Shown one piece after another: positions 1 to 9,053 of a stretch of DNA of 64,000 nt. This DNA comes from Paracoccus sp. MC1862 (GTDB taxonomy: Bacteria; Pseudomonadota; Alphaproteobacteria; Rhodobacterales; Rhodobacteraceae). The notes beneath the pieces were generated by a model. That model searched no databases and was not told the origin of the DNA. It worked only from the letters and a program-made list of their open reading frames with translations. Positions within the stretch are counted from its first letter, which is position 1, and every line of letters starts with the position of its first letter. Both the position numbers and the translations under genes were made by a program. Where the stretch lies: assembly GCF_016617715.1 (NCBI RefSeq), contig NZ_CP067225.1, positions 2,543,501 to 2,607,500 of the forward strand, written 5' to 3'.

Positions 1-757
1 CGATATTCGGCACCACCAGCCCGACGAAGGGGATCATGCCCACGGTCGTCACCACCAGCGCCGAGACGACCGAGACGACCACCATCCCCAGCCGCATCAC
101 GCCCCTCGTGGACAGCCCCAGTCCTGTCGCCACCTGGTCGCCCAGTGACAGGATGGCGAAGCGGTCGGCCGCGAACCAGGCAAGCCCCGCCGCCGCGCCC
201 GCGATCCACAGCAGTTCATAGCGGCCGGCGATGATGCCCGAGAACTCGCCCGACATCAGCCAGGTGTTGACGAATTGCAGCAGGTCCGCCTCCCACGCGA
301 TCCAGGTGACGACCGATCCGATGATGCCCGACAGGATCAGCCCGGCGATGGGAACCAGCATCACCTCGCGCACCGGCAGGCGGCGGACGATGGCCAGAAA
401 CAGCGCGGTGCCCGCCATCGCGGCGAGGCTGGCCGCGACCATCTTGATCCAGATCGGCGCGGCGGGGGCCAGCAGGGTGATCCCCAGCAGCCCCAGCGCC
501 GCGCTTTCGCCGGTGCCCGCGGTGTCGGGGCCGACAAAGCGATTGCGCACGAGGCTCTGGATCACCACGCCAGCGACCGCCAGCGCCGCCCCCGTCAGCA
601 GCACCGCCAGCGTGCGGGGCAGCCGCGATTCCATCAGCACGAGGGTCGTCCAGCCGTCCCCGGCGCCGCGCAGGTCGATCTGCGCCGCGCCGACGCCAAG
701 GCTCGCCAGCGTCAGCGCCGCCAGCGCCAGCCCCGCGACAAGGGGGCGGGCCTTCAT
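1..757 (-). CDS. FecCD-family siderophore ABC transporter permease (3' end outside window)
   Basis: Inner-membrane permease of an iron-siderophore importer. The frame runs from the ATG at 757 off the left edge, giving about 252 residues of a family usually near 330. It is a run of hydrophobic segments with FecCD signatures: SRLPRTLAVLL followed by GAALAVAGVVIQSL near residues 44-67, a G-P-D-T-A-G-T-G-E stretch just after, and GMIPFVGLVVPN at the edge, the region before the loop that couples to the ATPase. The start codon overlaps the stop of the binding-protein gene by four bases (ATGA), so the two are translationally coupled. A second permease and an ATPase would be expected beyond the edge. 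The substrate is inferred from the family only. Confidence 0.9.
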   Translation of the reverse strand, partial: MKARPLVAGLALAALTLASLGVGAAQIDLRGAGDGWTTLVLMESRLPRTLAVLLTGAALAVAGVVIQSLVRNRFVGPDTAGTGESAALGLLGITLLAPAAPIWIKMVAASLAAMAGTALFLAIVRRLPVREVMLVPIAGLILSGIIGSVVTWIAWEADLLQFVNTWLMSGEFSGIIAGRYELLWIAGAAAGLAWFAADRFAILSLGDQVATGLGLSTRGVMRLGMVVVSVVSALVVTTVGMIPFVGLVVPNI

Positions 758-1647
758 CCCGCGAGTGCTGCGACCAGCGCGTCCAGCGTCTCGGTCAGCG
801 CCGTATAGCCGCCGGGCGCGAGATAGACGTTGTCTGCGGGCAGGTAGACGACATTGCCGTTCTTCCAGGCGTTGGTCTGGCGCACCAGTTCATTGTCCAG
901 CGTGGCCTGGGCCGAGGGCTGGTCCGCGCCGATGGCCACGCCGCGGTCCAGTACGAACAGCCAGTCGGGGTTGGTCTGGGCGATGAACTCGTGGCTGATG
1001 GCATCGCCGTGGTTGGCCTTTTCGTCCAGCGGCCGGCCCGCCTGCGGCAGCCCGGTCACCTCATAGATCCAGCCGAAACGCGAGTCCTTCCCATAGGCCG
1101 ACATCTTCGGCCCGTTGGTCAGCACCACCAGCGCGCCGCCCTTGTCGCGGCCGGCTTCCGCCAGTGCCGCAAGCTTTTCATCCAGCGCGGCGGCCAGCGC
1201 CTCGCCCTCGACCTGCTTGCCGAACAGCGCGGCCAGCGCCGCCAGCCGGGCCTTGGCGTCGGAGATCAGGTCGGCGCCGTCCACCGTCATGTCGATGGCG
1301 GGCGCGACCTGCGCCACTGCGTCCTTCTTCACGGCCGAGCGGTTGGCGACCACGATCAGGTCCGGGCCGATGGCGGCCAGCTTTTCGAGATCAGGCTCCT
1401 GCAGGGTGCCGACCGGGGCCGCGTCCTGCGCCAAAGGCTGCAGATGGTCGAGGTAGAGCTTGTCGGGAACCGCCACCGGCTGCACGCCTAACGCCATCAT
1501 CGTGTCGGCCACGCCAAGATCGAGAACCGCCACCTTTGCGGGCGCCGCCGGCAACGACACGATCCCTTGGGCGGTCTCGACCGTCACCTCGGCAAGGGCG
1601 GCAGAGGCAAGCAGGGCCGCCAGACCAGCCGACAAGATCATCCGCAT
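754..1647 (-). CDS. Periplasmic siderophore-binding protein of an ABC importer
   Basis: 297-residue solute-binding protein of the FepB/FatB type that delivers a ferric siderophore to the FecCD permease encoded immediately downstream. A cleavable Sec signal is visible (residues 1-19, ending A-L-A before E-V-T-V). Family motifs follow: VAVLDLGVADTMMALG, LEKLAAIGPDLIVV, then a helical backbone and the C-terminal half with YEVTGLPQAG and LAPGGYTALTETLDALVAAL. There is no lipobox cysteine, so it should be a soluble periplasmic protein. The upstream 1648-1740 stretch is AT-rich compared with its surroundings and is a plausible site for iron-responsive control, but I cannot identify a specific operator. 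Confidence 0.9.
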   Translation of the reverse strand: MRMILSAGLAALLASAALAEVTVETAQGIVSLPAAPAKVAVLDLGVADTMMALGVQPVAVPDKLYLDHLQPLAQDAAPVGTLQEPDLEKLAAIGPDLIVVANRSAVKKDAVAQVAPAIDMTVDGADLISDAKARLAALAALFGKQVEGEALAAALDEKLAALAEAGRDKGGALVVLTNGPKMSAYGKDSRFGWIYEVTGLPQAGRPLDEKANHGDAISHEFIAQTNPDWLFVLDRGVAIGADQPSAQATLDNELVRQTNAWKNGNVVYLPADNVYLAPGGYTALTETLDALVAALAG

Positions 1648-2045
1648 AAGAGTGTCCTTTCCTGAGAAGGCATGTCAGGTATAGTTGGTGGGGATTATTA
1701 AATCCGACTAACCGAGTCAACAATACCGGATATGCAGATGCTGACGGCCCGGTAAATATTTCGACGGCTGCTTTTTATGCCGTCCGGTTCAAGGCTGCCA
1801 CGCTGGCACCGAGGAATAACGCTTCAGCTGCGCTTGCCTTTGCTTCGAACGTGGCCTCCTACGAGACGGTGCGCCTTCTATGTACCGCCTGCTTCGCCCT
1901 GAACCGGCCCGCACAGAGGCGCAACAGTTAAATTAGATCTTCTATTGTTCAGGTCCGGCATATGGTGGATCCGAGTTGACGATGGCTTTGTGCGGCTCTG
2001 GGGCTTAAGCCCCGGACAGACCGTCTCTTGTGCGTTGCGGGGGTA
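1648..2045. other. Intergenic region upstream of the siderophore-binding gene
   Basis: About 400 bases without a convincing gene. The first 100 bases are AT-rich and should hold the promoter of the transporter operon. The rest separates the transporter from a belt of transposase remnants, and I see no RNA gene or clear hairpin terminator in it. Confidence 0.5.
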
Positions 2046-2470
2046 TGAGCAGGCCTCTTGTATCCGATGATCTGGGATCGGCGATTGCGCCGCTGCGGCG
2101 GGACAAGCCCGGGGGTGGCCGGGCGCGGTTGCGACAGGCGCCTGGCCTTGGCGGGCATCATCTTCGTGCTCCGATCCGGCATTCCCGGACAGATGCTGCC
2201 GGCGGGTTCGGCTGCTCCGGCATGGCCTGCTGGCGCAGGCTGCAGGACCGGCCGAAGGCCGGCATCCGGGCCGGGCTCCATCGCATGCTGCCGGAGCGCC
2301 TGCCGGATGATGGACAGCCGGACTGGAGCCGGGCCTCCCTCTACAGCCCCGCCGTGCCGGCGAAAAGGTGGCTGCCGGGATCGGGACAAGCCCGAGGGAT
2401 CGCGGGCAAACCGGGCACGAAGCGCCCCCTTGCGGTCGACCGCAAAGGCGCCCCCCGCGATGCCGTGCCG
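2046..2470 (+). pseudogene. IS5-family (IS427-group) transposase remnant
   Basis: Recognisable in two frames. One carries LVSDDLGSAIAPL, then GCSGMACWRRLQDRP, DWSRASL, VPAKR and GKPGTKRPLAVDR. The other carries LALAGIIFVLRSGIPGQMLP. Together these follow the order of the N-terminal two thirds of IS427-group transposases (LVSDDLW.. LAGIIFVLRTGIPW.. GCSGMTCWRRL.. DWSRAS.. PGTKRH). The frame jumps at least twice and the catalytic C-terminal part is missing where the next element begins near 2569. Dead copy. Confidence 0.7.
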
Positions 2471-2568
2471 GGCCTGCGCCACGGTCGCAGTCGCTCGTGC
2501 AAGCGCCCCGACATGAAGCGCCCCGGGTTTACCGGAGAATAGAACACTCAAAGGACGACCCCTATGAC

Positions 2569-2829
2569 GCAACATGTGTAACCGCCCCATGCGCAAGAGG
2601 GATCTTCGGAGCTGGTGTTGGCGCTGTCGGGTGCTGACATCTGTCCGGCCTCTGCTGCGGCCTCACACCTGCCGCGGGCCCGTATGGTGTTCGCGGGTCG
2701 GGTCCAGATCAAAGCCCCGTGCTCGGAGGCACTCTGTTGCGCACTGGTTCTCCCGATCCTGTCTCACGACCGTTGCGCCATACCGCTCCTTGCCCTCTTC
2801 CGCTCCGACCCCCTCGCGACCCTGGTAGC
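2569..2829 (-). ncRNA. Candidate guide (bridge/seek) RNA region of IS1111 copy A
   Basis: Noncoding right end between the transposase stop and the element terminus. It aligns almost base for base with the right ends of the other copies. Variation is concentrated in a few patches, one of them the loop of a GCGGC/GCCGC hairpin (arms 2671-2675 and 2657-2661; loop AGGTGTGAG). IS1111-group elements are known to carry a guide RNA downstream of the transposase gene; that this segment is transcribed is inferred. Confidence 0.4.
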
Positions 2830-3860
2830 TTACGCCGCCATGGCCGGAGCCCGGTAGGTGCCGCCCCGGACCATCAGGGCCCAAATGATCCGCGCCATCT
2901 TGTTCGCGAGCGCCACCCGCACCAGCATCGGCGGCTCGCGCATCAGCAGGCCGCCCAGCCAGGTGCCGGGCTGTGCTTCCCGGTGAATGTGGCGTTTGAT
3001 GATGACGCTGTTCGCCCCGATGATCAGCAGCCGCCTCAGGGAGCGCTCCCCCATCTTCGTCGTGGCACCCAGCCGCTGCTTGCCGCCGGTCGAATGCTGC
3101 CGGGGCGTGAGACCAAGCCAGGCCGCGAAGTCTCGCCCCCCGGCGGAACGTCCCGGGTGGCCGGGGCCAGGACCGCGAGGGCCGTGGCGATCAGCGGACC
3201 GATGCCCGGCACCGTCATCAGCCGCCGGGCCACGTCGTTCTCCTTGGCGCGACGGGCGATCTCGGCATCGAGCCTGCCGATCTCCGTCTCCAGGTGAGTG
3301 AGTGCCGCGACCAGCACCTTCAGCGTGGTGGTGGCCTCAGCAGGCAGGCCGCTGTCCGGATCCTCGACGATCGCGATCAGCCGTGCGGCATTGGCCGCAC
3401 CCTGGGGCACGATCTGCCCGAACTCGGCCAGGTGGCCACGCAGGGCGTTGATCGCCTGCGTCCGCTGCCGGATCAGAAGCTCACGCACGCGGAACACCAT
3501 CGCCGCGCCCTGCGTCACTTCGCTCTTCACCGGCACAAAGCGCATCGTCGGGCGCAGCGCGGCTTCGCAGATCGCCTCCGCATCGGCAGCATCATTCTTC
3601 TGGCGCTTCATGAAAGGCTTGACGTAGGCCGGCGGGATCAGCCGCACATCGTGACCCAGCTTCGCGATCTCACGACCCCAGAAACGGGCGCCACCACAGG
3701 CTTCCATCGCGACGACGCAGGGCTCCGATTGGCTGAAGAACACCAGCACCTGATGCCGCCGCAGCTTCTTGCGCAGCACCGCTTGCCCAGAAGCGTCGGC
3801 CCCGTGAACATGGAACACATGCTTCGCCAGATCGAGCCCGATCATGGCAATCTCCGACAT
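2830..3860 (-). pseudogene. IS1111-group transposase (DEDD), frameshifted
   Basis: Starts at MSEIAMIGLDLAKHVF (3860) and keeps the RuvC-like DEDD half, including GLDLAK, VAMEACGGARFWGRE and KNDAADAEAICEA, and the C-terminal VPGIGPLIATALAVLAP. Compared with the intact copies it has one extra base near 3161-3166, just after LAVLAP. The C-terminal serine-containing half (STGGKQ equivalent, MGERSLRRLLIIGAN, LANKMARIIWALM) continues in another frame to the stop at 2830. A single indel therefore kills it; a sequencing error is possible but would not change the identification. Confidence 0.8.
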
Positions 3861-3936
3861 GAACGTCCTCCTTTGTGGATCGTTGCAGACCCATCTTGGC
3901 ACAGCAATGCCGTCGGGGGGCGGTCACAGCAACAAA

Positions 3937-4043
3937 GCCTGCCAGCCGCCGGGCGACCCGCAAGGTCCATAGCGTTGAAGAAAAGATCCGCATTGTCCTG
4001 GCTGGGCTTGGTGGAGAGGACAGCATCGCAGAGCTGTGCCGCC
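3937..4043 (+). pseudogene. IS3-family orfA fragment
   Basis: A 36-residue stretch reads RRATRKVHSVEEKIRIVL followed by GGEDSIAELCR, the helix-turn-helix start of an IS3-family OrfA (RRPTRKVYSAEEKIRIVLDG type). It is cut on the left by the end of IS1111 copy A and on the right by another IS110-family fragment. Too short to be functional. Confidence 0.65.
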
Positions 4044-4044
4044 C

Positions 4045-4396
4045 CCTGGTGGGCCTCGCTCTTCACGGCGACAAACCGCATCGTCGGCCACGAGGCAGCT
4101 TCCGCTATCGCTTCGGCATCAGCCGTGTCGTTCTTCTGCCGCTTCACGAACGGCTTCACATAGGCCGACGGGATCAGCCGCACTTCATGGCCGAGGTCGC
4201 TGAACGTCCAGCCCTAGTGATGCGCACTGGCGCAAGCCTCCATTGCCACCACGCACGGCGGCTGCGCGGCCATGAACTTCAGCAGCTGCGCCCGGGACAG
4301 CTTGCGGCGAAAAACCACTGATCCATCCGCCTCGGCGCCATGTGCCTGAAACACGTTCTTGGCCAGATCCAGGCCGATGATGCTAACCTCTCCCAT
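4045..4396 (-). pseudogene. IS110/IS1111 transposase N-terminal fragment, frameshifted
   Basis: Begins with MGEVSIIGLDLAKNVFQAHG at 4396 and VAMEACASAHH. After a frame change it continues as HEVRLIPSAYVKPFVKRQKN, DTADAEAIAEAA and TMRFVAVKSEAHQGAA. This is the first 110 or so residues of the DEDD domain, from a lineage different from copy A. Its left end (GGGGGGCG repeat near 4460) is still visible. The rest of the element is missing. Confidence 0.75.
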
Positions 4397-4467
4397 GGAC
4401 GCCCCCCTCCGTAGCGGTGCTTCAACACCTACCACCTTGGCACATCGATGCCGCCGGGGGGCGCCCA

Positions 4468-4789
4468 CCCCCTCGCTTACAGAGAGTCTGGGAGGCCCTC
4501 TGGAGGCACGTGAGGCGGAGGCATGTGGTTGGGAATCCAGAACAGGAGAAGGCCTCAGGCGGCCCACTCCGTGGCCGTCAGGCTCGACGCAGGTGCGGTG
4601 CTGCTGGGTCTGGTCATGCAAATCTCTCGATCAAAGGCAGTGGAAATGGCATGGCTGGCGAACGCGAACTTGCCCGACTTGGCGGTATTGATCGTAGCAA
4701 AAGCCCCGAAAGCCCCGATTTGACATTGCGTCATTCAAGATTGGACGCGGCATTCAAGCGAAAGTAAATTGCTGGATCGATGCGGTTTT
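4468..4789. other. Stretch without a recognisable gene
   Basis: Lies between the end of an IS110 fragment and a truncated regulator gene. No frame here shows a motif I recognise. It includes a moderately AT-rich patch (4700-4770) that could once have been a promoter. Confidence 0.4.
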
Positions 4790-5050
4790 CCATGCTGCTG
4801 GTGGCGCTTGCAGGCGGTTAGCCGGTCGGCGGAGTTCCTGCTGACCCTCGCGGCGGAATGCGACAGCGAATGCCCTGTGGCGCTGCCCTGCAGCAAGGCG
4901 CTGATTGCGGGACAGTCGGGGATGAAGCCCGAGACCCTGCCGTGGACCTTCAACCGGCTGCGCGACCATAGCGTGCAGACAGATGCCGCGGTTGCTCATA
5001 TCGAGGACATGAAACGTCTGCGCGACTTGGTGAGCTGCAGCCTGACGTAA
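4790..5050 (+). pseudogene. Crp/Fnr-family regulator, C-terminal DNA-binding fragment
   Basis: The frame ending at 5050 contains SAEFLLTLAAECDSECPVAL, then SKALIAGQSGMKPETLPWTF, NRLRDHSV and MKRLRDLV. This matches the wing-helix part of Crp/Fnr regulators of the NnrR/Dnr type (RLAxFLL.. LPYDKxLIAGRLGMKPETLSRAFxRL.. DxxRLRDL). The cyclic-nucleotide-like effector domain is absent, and key helix residues are changed (LPWTF for LSRAF), so this is a decayed stump. The call rests on motif spacing, not on an alignment. Confidence 0.5.
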
Positions 5051-5198
5051 GGGGCAGGGCCTTGCTGACGTCCTGCCGTCGCGCGAGGACTGTCGATTGC
5101 CATCCCTAGGAACGATCTTATTTGCAGATCATCCTGGCAGCGCTCCATCCTCCCTTTTGGGCGCAACCCAGACCATCCCCAGTGCATGACATGACGCC

Positions 5199-5838
5199 GT
5201 GATGAACCAGCAGTCCCAGGATCAGGAGCGTGACGTCCTCGCGGGACTTGTCGAGCGGGTGACGTTCCACAATCCCGAGACCGGCTTTTGCGTGCTGCGC
5301 GTCAAGGCGCGCGGGCACCGGGACCTGGTGACGGTGGTGGGCCATGCCGCTGCGATCTCCGCGGGCGAATGGATCAGCGCCTCGGGGCAGTGGAGCAACG
5401 ATCGCACGCATGGCTTGCAGTTCCGTACGCAGTTCCTCAGGGCGTCCGCACCCACGACTGCCGAGGGCATCGAGAAATATCTCGGCTCGGGCATGATCCG
5501 CGGCATCGGTCCGGTCACGGGCAAGCGCCTCGTGCGCCATTTCGGCACGGAGGTCTTCGACATCATCAAGGCCAGTCCCGAACGGCTGCGGGAGGTGGAC
5601 GGCATCGGTCCTGTCCGCGCCGCCCGGATCGCAGCCGGTTGGGCCGACCAGAAGGCCATCCGCGAGATCATGGTGTTCCTGCACCACCATAGCGTCGGCA
5701 CCGCGCGCGCCGGGCGGATCTTCAAGACCTATGGCCTCGATGCGGTGCAGGTGATGAGCGAGAACCCCTACCGGCTCACCCGGGATATCCGCGGCATCGG
5801 CTTCCGCACTGCCGATGTCATTGCCGAAAAGCTCGGCG
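5199..5838 (+). pseudogene. recD2: RecD2-type DNA helicase, N-terminal fragment
   Basis: Starts at GTG 5199 or ATG 5202. The product begins with an OB-like region ([26 protein letters not shown]). A helix-hairpin-helix repeat follows ([53 protein letters not shown]). These are the first 210 or so residues of a roughly 730-residue RecD2 helicase. At about 5838 the frame runs into an IS5 remnant, so both RecA-like ATPase domains are missing and nothing in the window supplies them. The retained sequence has no internal stop, which suggests a recent loss. Confidence 0.8.
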
Positions 5839-5846
5839 TTTGCCCC

Positions 5847-6290
5847 TTTCCCCTTTTGTTCAGGCGATGCGCATGATCTCGGCCTGTCCAAGGGACGAGA
5901 AGCGGTTCATCAGGGCGATGCGGGTGTGGATCTCGGCGGCTTGGCGGTCAGCGTCTCGTAAGACGATGCGCGCGCCGAAGCTCTTGAGGCAGAGCATCTT
6001 GGCCTTGATCCGGCTGCGGGCGTGATACCTGGTCCAGCGCTTTCAGTAGGGCCGTCCGAAGTGCCGGATCGCTCGCAGGGTCTCGTTCCTTGCCCGGGCG
6101 GCGGGCCCATCCTCTTTCCAGGGACGGCCGTTCCTGCGGATGGCATGATCGCTGTGGCGCCTCGTTCAGCGATGGCCGAGTGGCACTTGCAGGTGTCGCA
6201 GGCTCCGTTCGCCGTGACGGTGCCAATGGCTTGGTCCGGCAGCGCCGGGCTGTCTTCCTCGCAGCTGGAGGTGAACTCGACTTGGTCCGC
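5847..6290 (-). pseudogene. IS5-family transposase remnant (C-terminal half)
   Basis: On the minus strand separate frames give GTVTANGACDTCKCHSAIAE, GATAIMP and RIKAKMLCLKSFGARIV followed by AAEIHTRIALMNRFSSLG. These follow the second half of IS5-family transposases (TADGAYDTRKCHDAI.. HAVIPPR.. RSRVETKMHCVKLLG.. VRIAVLNGYTALG), but from a different lineage than the intact IS5 at 22593. Several frameshifts. The element's insertion truncated recD2. Confidence 0.7.
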
Positions 6291-6332
6291 CCCCTGGAAA
6301 GTGGTCCTCCCTGAAGCAGGCTTTCGAGCCGG

Positions 6333-7620
6333 ATGGAGGCCGGCGGAATGTCGCGGAAGAAGCACGAACCCGAGGAGATCGTGGCCAGGCTCCGGCAGGT
6401 CGGCGTGTTGGTGTCGCGGGGCCGGTCGGTGGCCGGGGCGGTGCGCTCGATCGGCGTGACGCAGTTGACCTGCTCCCGGTGGCGCAAGGAGTTCGGCGGG
6501 CTGCAGGGCGATCGGGTCAAACGCCTGAAGGAGCGGGAGAAGGAGAACGGGCGGCTGCGGAAGGCCGTCTCCGGCCTGACGCCGGAGAAGCTGATCCTGC
6601 GTGGTGAGGCCTGTGGCCGAACGCCTCGGGCAACTTCCAGGCCCCGCGCGTCGCCGTGCCTGCATCGGGCAGGTCCGGCAGGAGTTCCGTGTCTCGGCGC
6701 GCCTCGCCTGCCGCGTGCCCGGCCCGCCTCGCTCGACCCGAGCCGGAAGGTGCCGCGCGGACGGGCCGATGAAGAGGCGCTGACTGCCGGCATCGTTGCG
6801 CTTGCCGCCCGGCAGGGGCGCTGCGGCCAGCGGCGGATCCCGGCCCTGCTCGGGCATGCCGGCCGGACGGGGAACGTGACGCGCGGCGCGGGGGCGAGGC
6901 CTGCGTCGACGGCGGCGGGAGGGGCTGACGGCGCCTGCGCCGCAACCGGGGAAGGCGCGGCTCCGGCGCGACGACGGATCGTGCCTCCGTCTGCGGCCAG
7001 CGCGTCCAGACCACGTCCGGTCTTGCGACTTCGTCGCGGCCCGGACCCGTGACGGCGGGAAGTTCCGCATGCGCGACCTGATCGGCGGGTTCGCCCGGGA
7101 AGCCCTGGCGCTCCGGCTCAGCCGCAAGCCGAACGCGCCGGCTGTCATCGACGTGCTGCCGGACCGGTTCCTCCTCCGCGGCGTGCCCGGCCCTGTCCGG
7201 CCGGACAACGGCCCGGCGTTCGTGGCCACCGCGCTGCGCGACCGGATCGCCGCGGCCGGCGCCGGAACGGCCTCTGTCGAGCCTGGATCCCCCGGGGAGG
7301 GAGGAGGATCAGGAAACGGTCCGGGGGACTGTGTGCCCGACGACGGGCCGCTGCGAGAGCTTCACCGCCAAGCTGCGCGACGAGCGGCTCACCGGCGACA
7401 TCCTCTGCAGCCTCGCCGCGGCGAAGATCGTCCTCGCGGCGGGGCGCCGCCCTTGCACCACAAAGCGCCCGCATTCCTCCCCGGGCGAGCGGCCCCCCGC
7501 TCCCGAGGTCCCGCAGGGACCGCCTTCGCCACCCGGAGCCGCTTGCCCGGCCACCCCGAGCATGGCGCCAGCACCCGTCATGCACCAAGATCGGAAAGGG
7601 ACCACCCCAGCGGGGCTGGC
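6333..7620 (+). pseudogene. IS3-family (IS407-group) element remnant, orfA and broken orfB
   Basis: orfA starts at 6333 with MSRKKHEPEEIVARLRQVGV, then RSVAGAVRSIGVTQLTCSRW and KERE-KENGRLRKAVSGLT, close to IS407-group OrfA. The orfB part is split over frames: DLIGGFAREALALRLSRK, LRGVPGPVRPDNGPAFVATA, VEPGSP, CESFTAKLRDERLTGDI and KRPHSSPGERPPAPEV. These cover the D(35)E part of the integrase domain. A hairpin module at 7303-7343 sits inside orfB between the VEPGSP and CESF motifs. Many substitutions to G and C; long dead. Confidence 0.75.
7303..7343 (+). repeat. 40-bp hairpin module, copy 1 (inside an IS3 orfB)
   Basis: Reads GGAGGATCAG, then an imperfect stem GAAACGGTCC / GGACTGTGTG around GGG, then CCCGACGA. 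The same layout recurs at 31184 and 38495. It falls between two adjacent conserved blocks of the transposase (VEPGSP and CESF), so it is an insertion and not part of the gene. Confidence 0.7.
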
Positions 7621-7658
7621 CAATCCCGCTTGAACTCCTCGCTGCGTATCACTGCCAT
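7615..7658 (-). pseudogene. IS3-family orfA start, tiny stub
   Basis: ATG at 7658 followed by MAVIRSEEFKRDW, the usual first residues of one group of IS3 OrfA proteins. It is cut after about 15 codons by the end of the IS407-group remnant. It lies between that remnant and the truncated third recombinase of the RIT element, and the 140 bases upstream are probably the same element's left end. Confidence 0.4.
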
Positions 7659-7817
7659 ATCCAGTCCCCTTCTTGGTGAGCATCGCTCTCAGAAGACCGG
7701 AACGGAACCGAGACAGGTCCAGGTTGTCGTGAAGGCGCGCTGGTCTCTCAGCATGGACGAACGCGAGCGCGTGGTGGCCGGGAACATCCTCAAAGAATGT
7801 GCGGCACGCTGACTTTG

Positions 7818-8115
7818 CGGCAATCGCCACGAAGCGGAAGAACGACCGGATCGCGGCGAGCCGGGTGTTGCGGCTGCGCGCGCTGTTTCCCCGCGCCGTC
7901 TCGGTGTGGACGAGGAAGTCGGCGACCAGATCTGCGTCGATGTCCTCGACTATGAGCTTGAACGGTGGTTTGCCCGTCCGGGCGCTCGCGAACCGCAGCA
8001 GCAGGCGGAACGTGTCGCGATAACCGGCAATCGTATGCCGGCTGGCCTCCATCTGGACGCAGAGCCGGTCGGTGAAGAAGCGCTGGATCAGCGTCGGCAA
8101 GGTTGCGGCGCTCAT
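7818..8115 (-). pseudogene. ritC: RIT element third tyrosine recombinase, truncated
   Basis: The start at 8115 overlaps the stop of the second recombinase gene by four bases (ATGA). The first 98 residues are the SAM-like core-binding domain of a tyrosine recombinase (LIQRFFTDRLCVQMEASRHT, IAGYRDTFRLLLRFA, RNTRLAAIRSFFRFVAI). The catalytic domain carrying R-H-R-Y is gone; beyond about 7818 the frame enters unrelated IS3 sequence. RIT elements need all three recombinases in the known examples, so this one is probably immobile. Confidence 0.75.
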
Positions 8116-9053
8116 TGGACCGTCTCCCCGGCATTCGCGGTGGCGCGCGCCATCGCGAGGTCAAGCAGTTCCGGCACGGCCTCCAGATACCAGAAGGTGT
8201 CGGAAGGATTGCTATGACCCAGATAGGTTGTCAGCCGGATCATCTCGCGCGCCGGGTCTTTGCCCGCGCGATACCAGTTGATCATCGTCCGCACGGCAAA
8301 GGTGTGGCGCAGGTCATGGATGCGTGGTCCCTGGCCATGCCGTCCGTATTTCTGATCCGCGCGCAGGCCGATCCGCTGGCAGACATGCGCGAAGCTGTAG
8401 CGGGCGCCGCAGTCGGTCAGCCTCGTTCCCTTTTCGGCGACGAAGAATGCAGGCGCCGCACGCCCGAGCAATCGGTCCCGCTCCGTGGCGTAGGCATCGA
8501 GCTGCGCCGCGACGCTCGGATCGAGCGGAAGCAGCCGTTCCCGGCCCCGTTTTCCGAACCGCACACGCAGGACGCCATCGCCCGTGTCGAGGTCGTCGGG
8601 GTCGAGCGCCAGAGCCTCGCTGATCCGAAGGCCGGTCACCGCCACCAGCCCGAACAGGGTCGAGCATGTCAGCCCGCGCAGGCCGTAGATGGACGGCAAG
8701 TCTCTGGCCGCGGCAATGATCGATCCGATCTCGGCCTCGCTGTAGATGTGCGGGCGAGGCCGATGCGAGGAGGCAGGCAGCAGCCCGCGCGGTGGCACCT
8801 CATGCGCCGGATCGAAGCTGCTCAGCCATTGCGCGAACATGCGCACAACGCAGAGCCTGGCCGCTCGGGTCGAGCCGCATGCCTCGGTCAGGGTGCCATG
8901 CCACCGCAGGAACAGCGCCGTGTCGATGTGAACGGCCCCTTCGGCATCGGCGTAGCGGGTAAAGCGGCGGAGGATGCGTTCCGTGGTGCGCAGGTCGTAG
9001 CCAAGCCTGCGGCGGACGCTCAGATAGCGATCGAGCTGAGGCGTGAGGCTCAT
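8112..9053 (-). CDS. ritB: RIT element second tyrosine recombinase
   Basis: 313-residue site-specific recombinase, full length. The N-terminal core-binding domain (LDRYLSVRRRLGYDLRTTER, ILRRFTRYAD) is followed by the catalytic domain: VTGLRISEALAL contains the first arginine, RVRFGKRGRERLLPL the beta-hairpin lysine, IHDLRHTFAVRTM the H-x-x-R, and LGHSNPSDTFWYLEAVPELL the final histidine and tyrosine. It overlaps its neighbours on both sides by four bases, as in RIT (recombinase-in-trio) elements, where three different recombinases are made from one transcript. Intact by sequence. Confidence 0.85.
   Translation of the reverse strand: MSLTPQLDRYLSVRRRLGYDLRTTERILRRFTRYADAEGAVHIDTALFLRWHGTLTEACGSTRAARLCVVRMFAQWLSSFDPAHEVPPRGLLPASSHRPRPHIYSEAEIGSIIAAARDLPSIYGLRGLTCSTLFGLVAVTGLRISEALALDPDDLDTGDGVLRVRFGKRGRERLLPLDPSVAAQLDAYATERDRLLGRAAPAFFVAEKGTRLTDCGARYSFAHVCQRIGLRADQKYGRHGQGPRIHDLRHTFAVRTMINWYRAGKDPAREMIRLTTYLGHSNPSDTFWYLEAVPELLDLAMARATANAGETVQ

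Larger units (their letters stand above)
2569..3938 (-). mobile_element. IS1111-group element, diverged copy A (inactive)
   Basis: Full-length but diverged relative of the three identical IS1111-group copies at 21169, 23570 and 49368. It shares their layout: about 80 bases of left end, a transposase gene, then about 260 noncoding bases to the right end, which finishes with the same TTACACATGTTGC terminus. It interrupts an IS3 orfA fragment on its left side (3937-4043). The transposase is frameshifted, so the copy cannot move on its own. Confidence 0.75.

Noticed and set aside
2030..2545. 170-residue plus-strand frame as a new basic protein
   Set aside because: Its motifs are those of an IS427-group transposase broken over frames.
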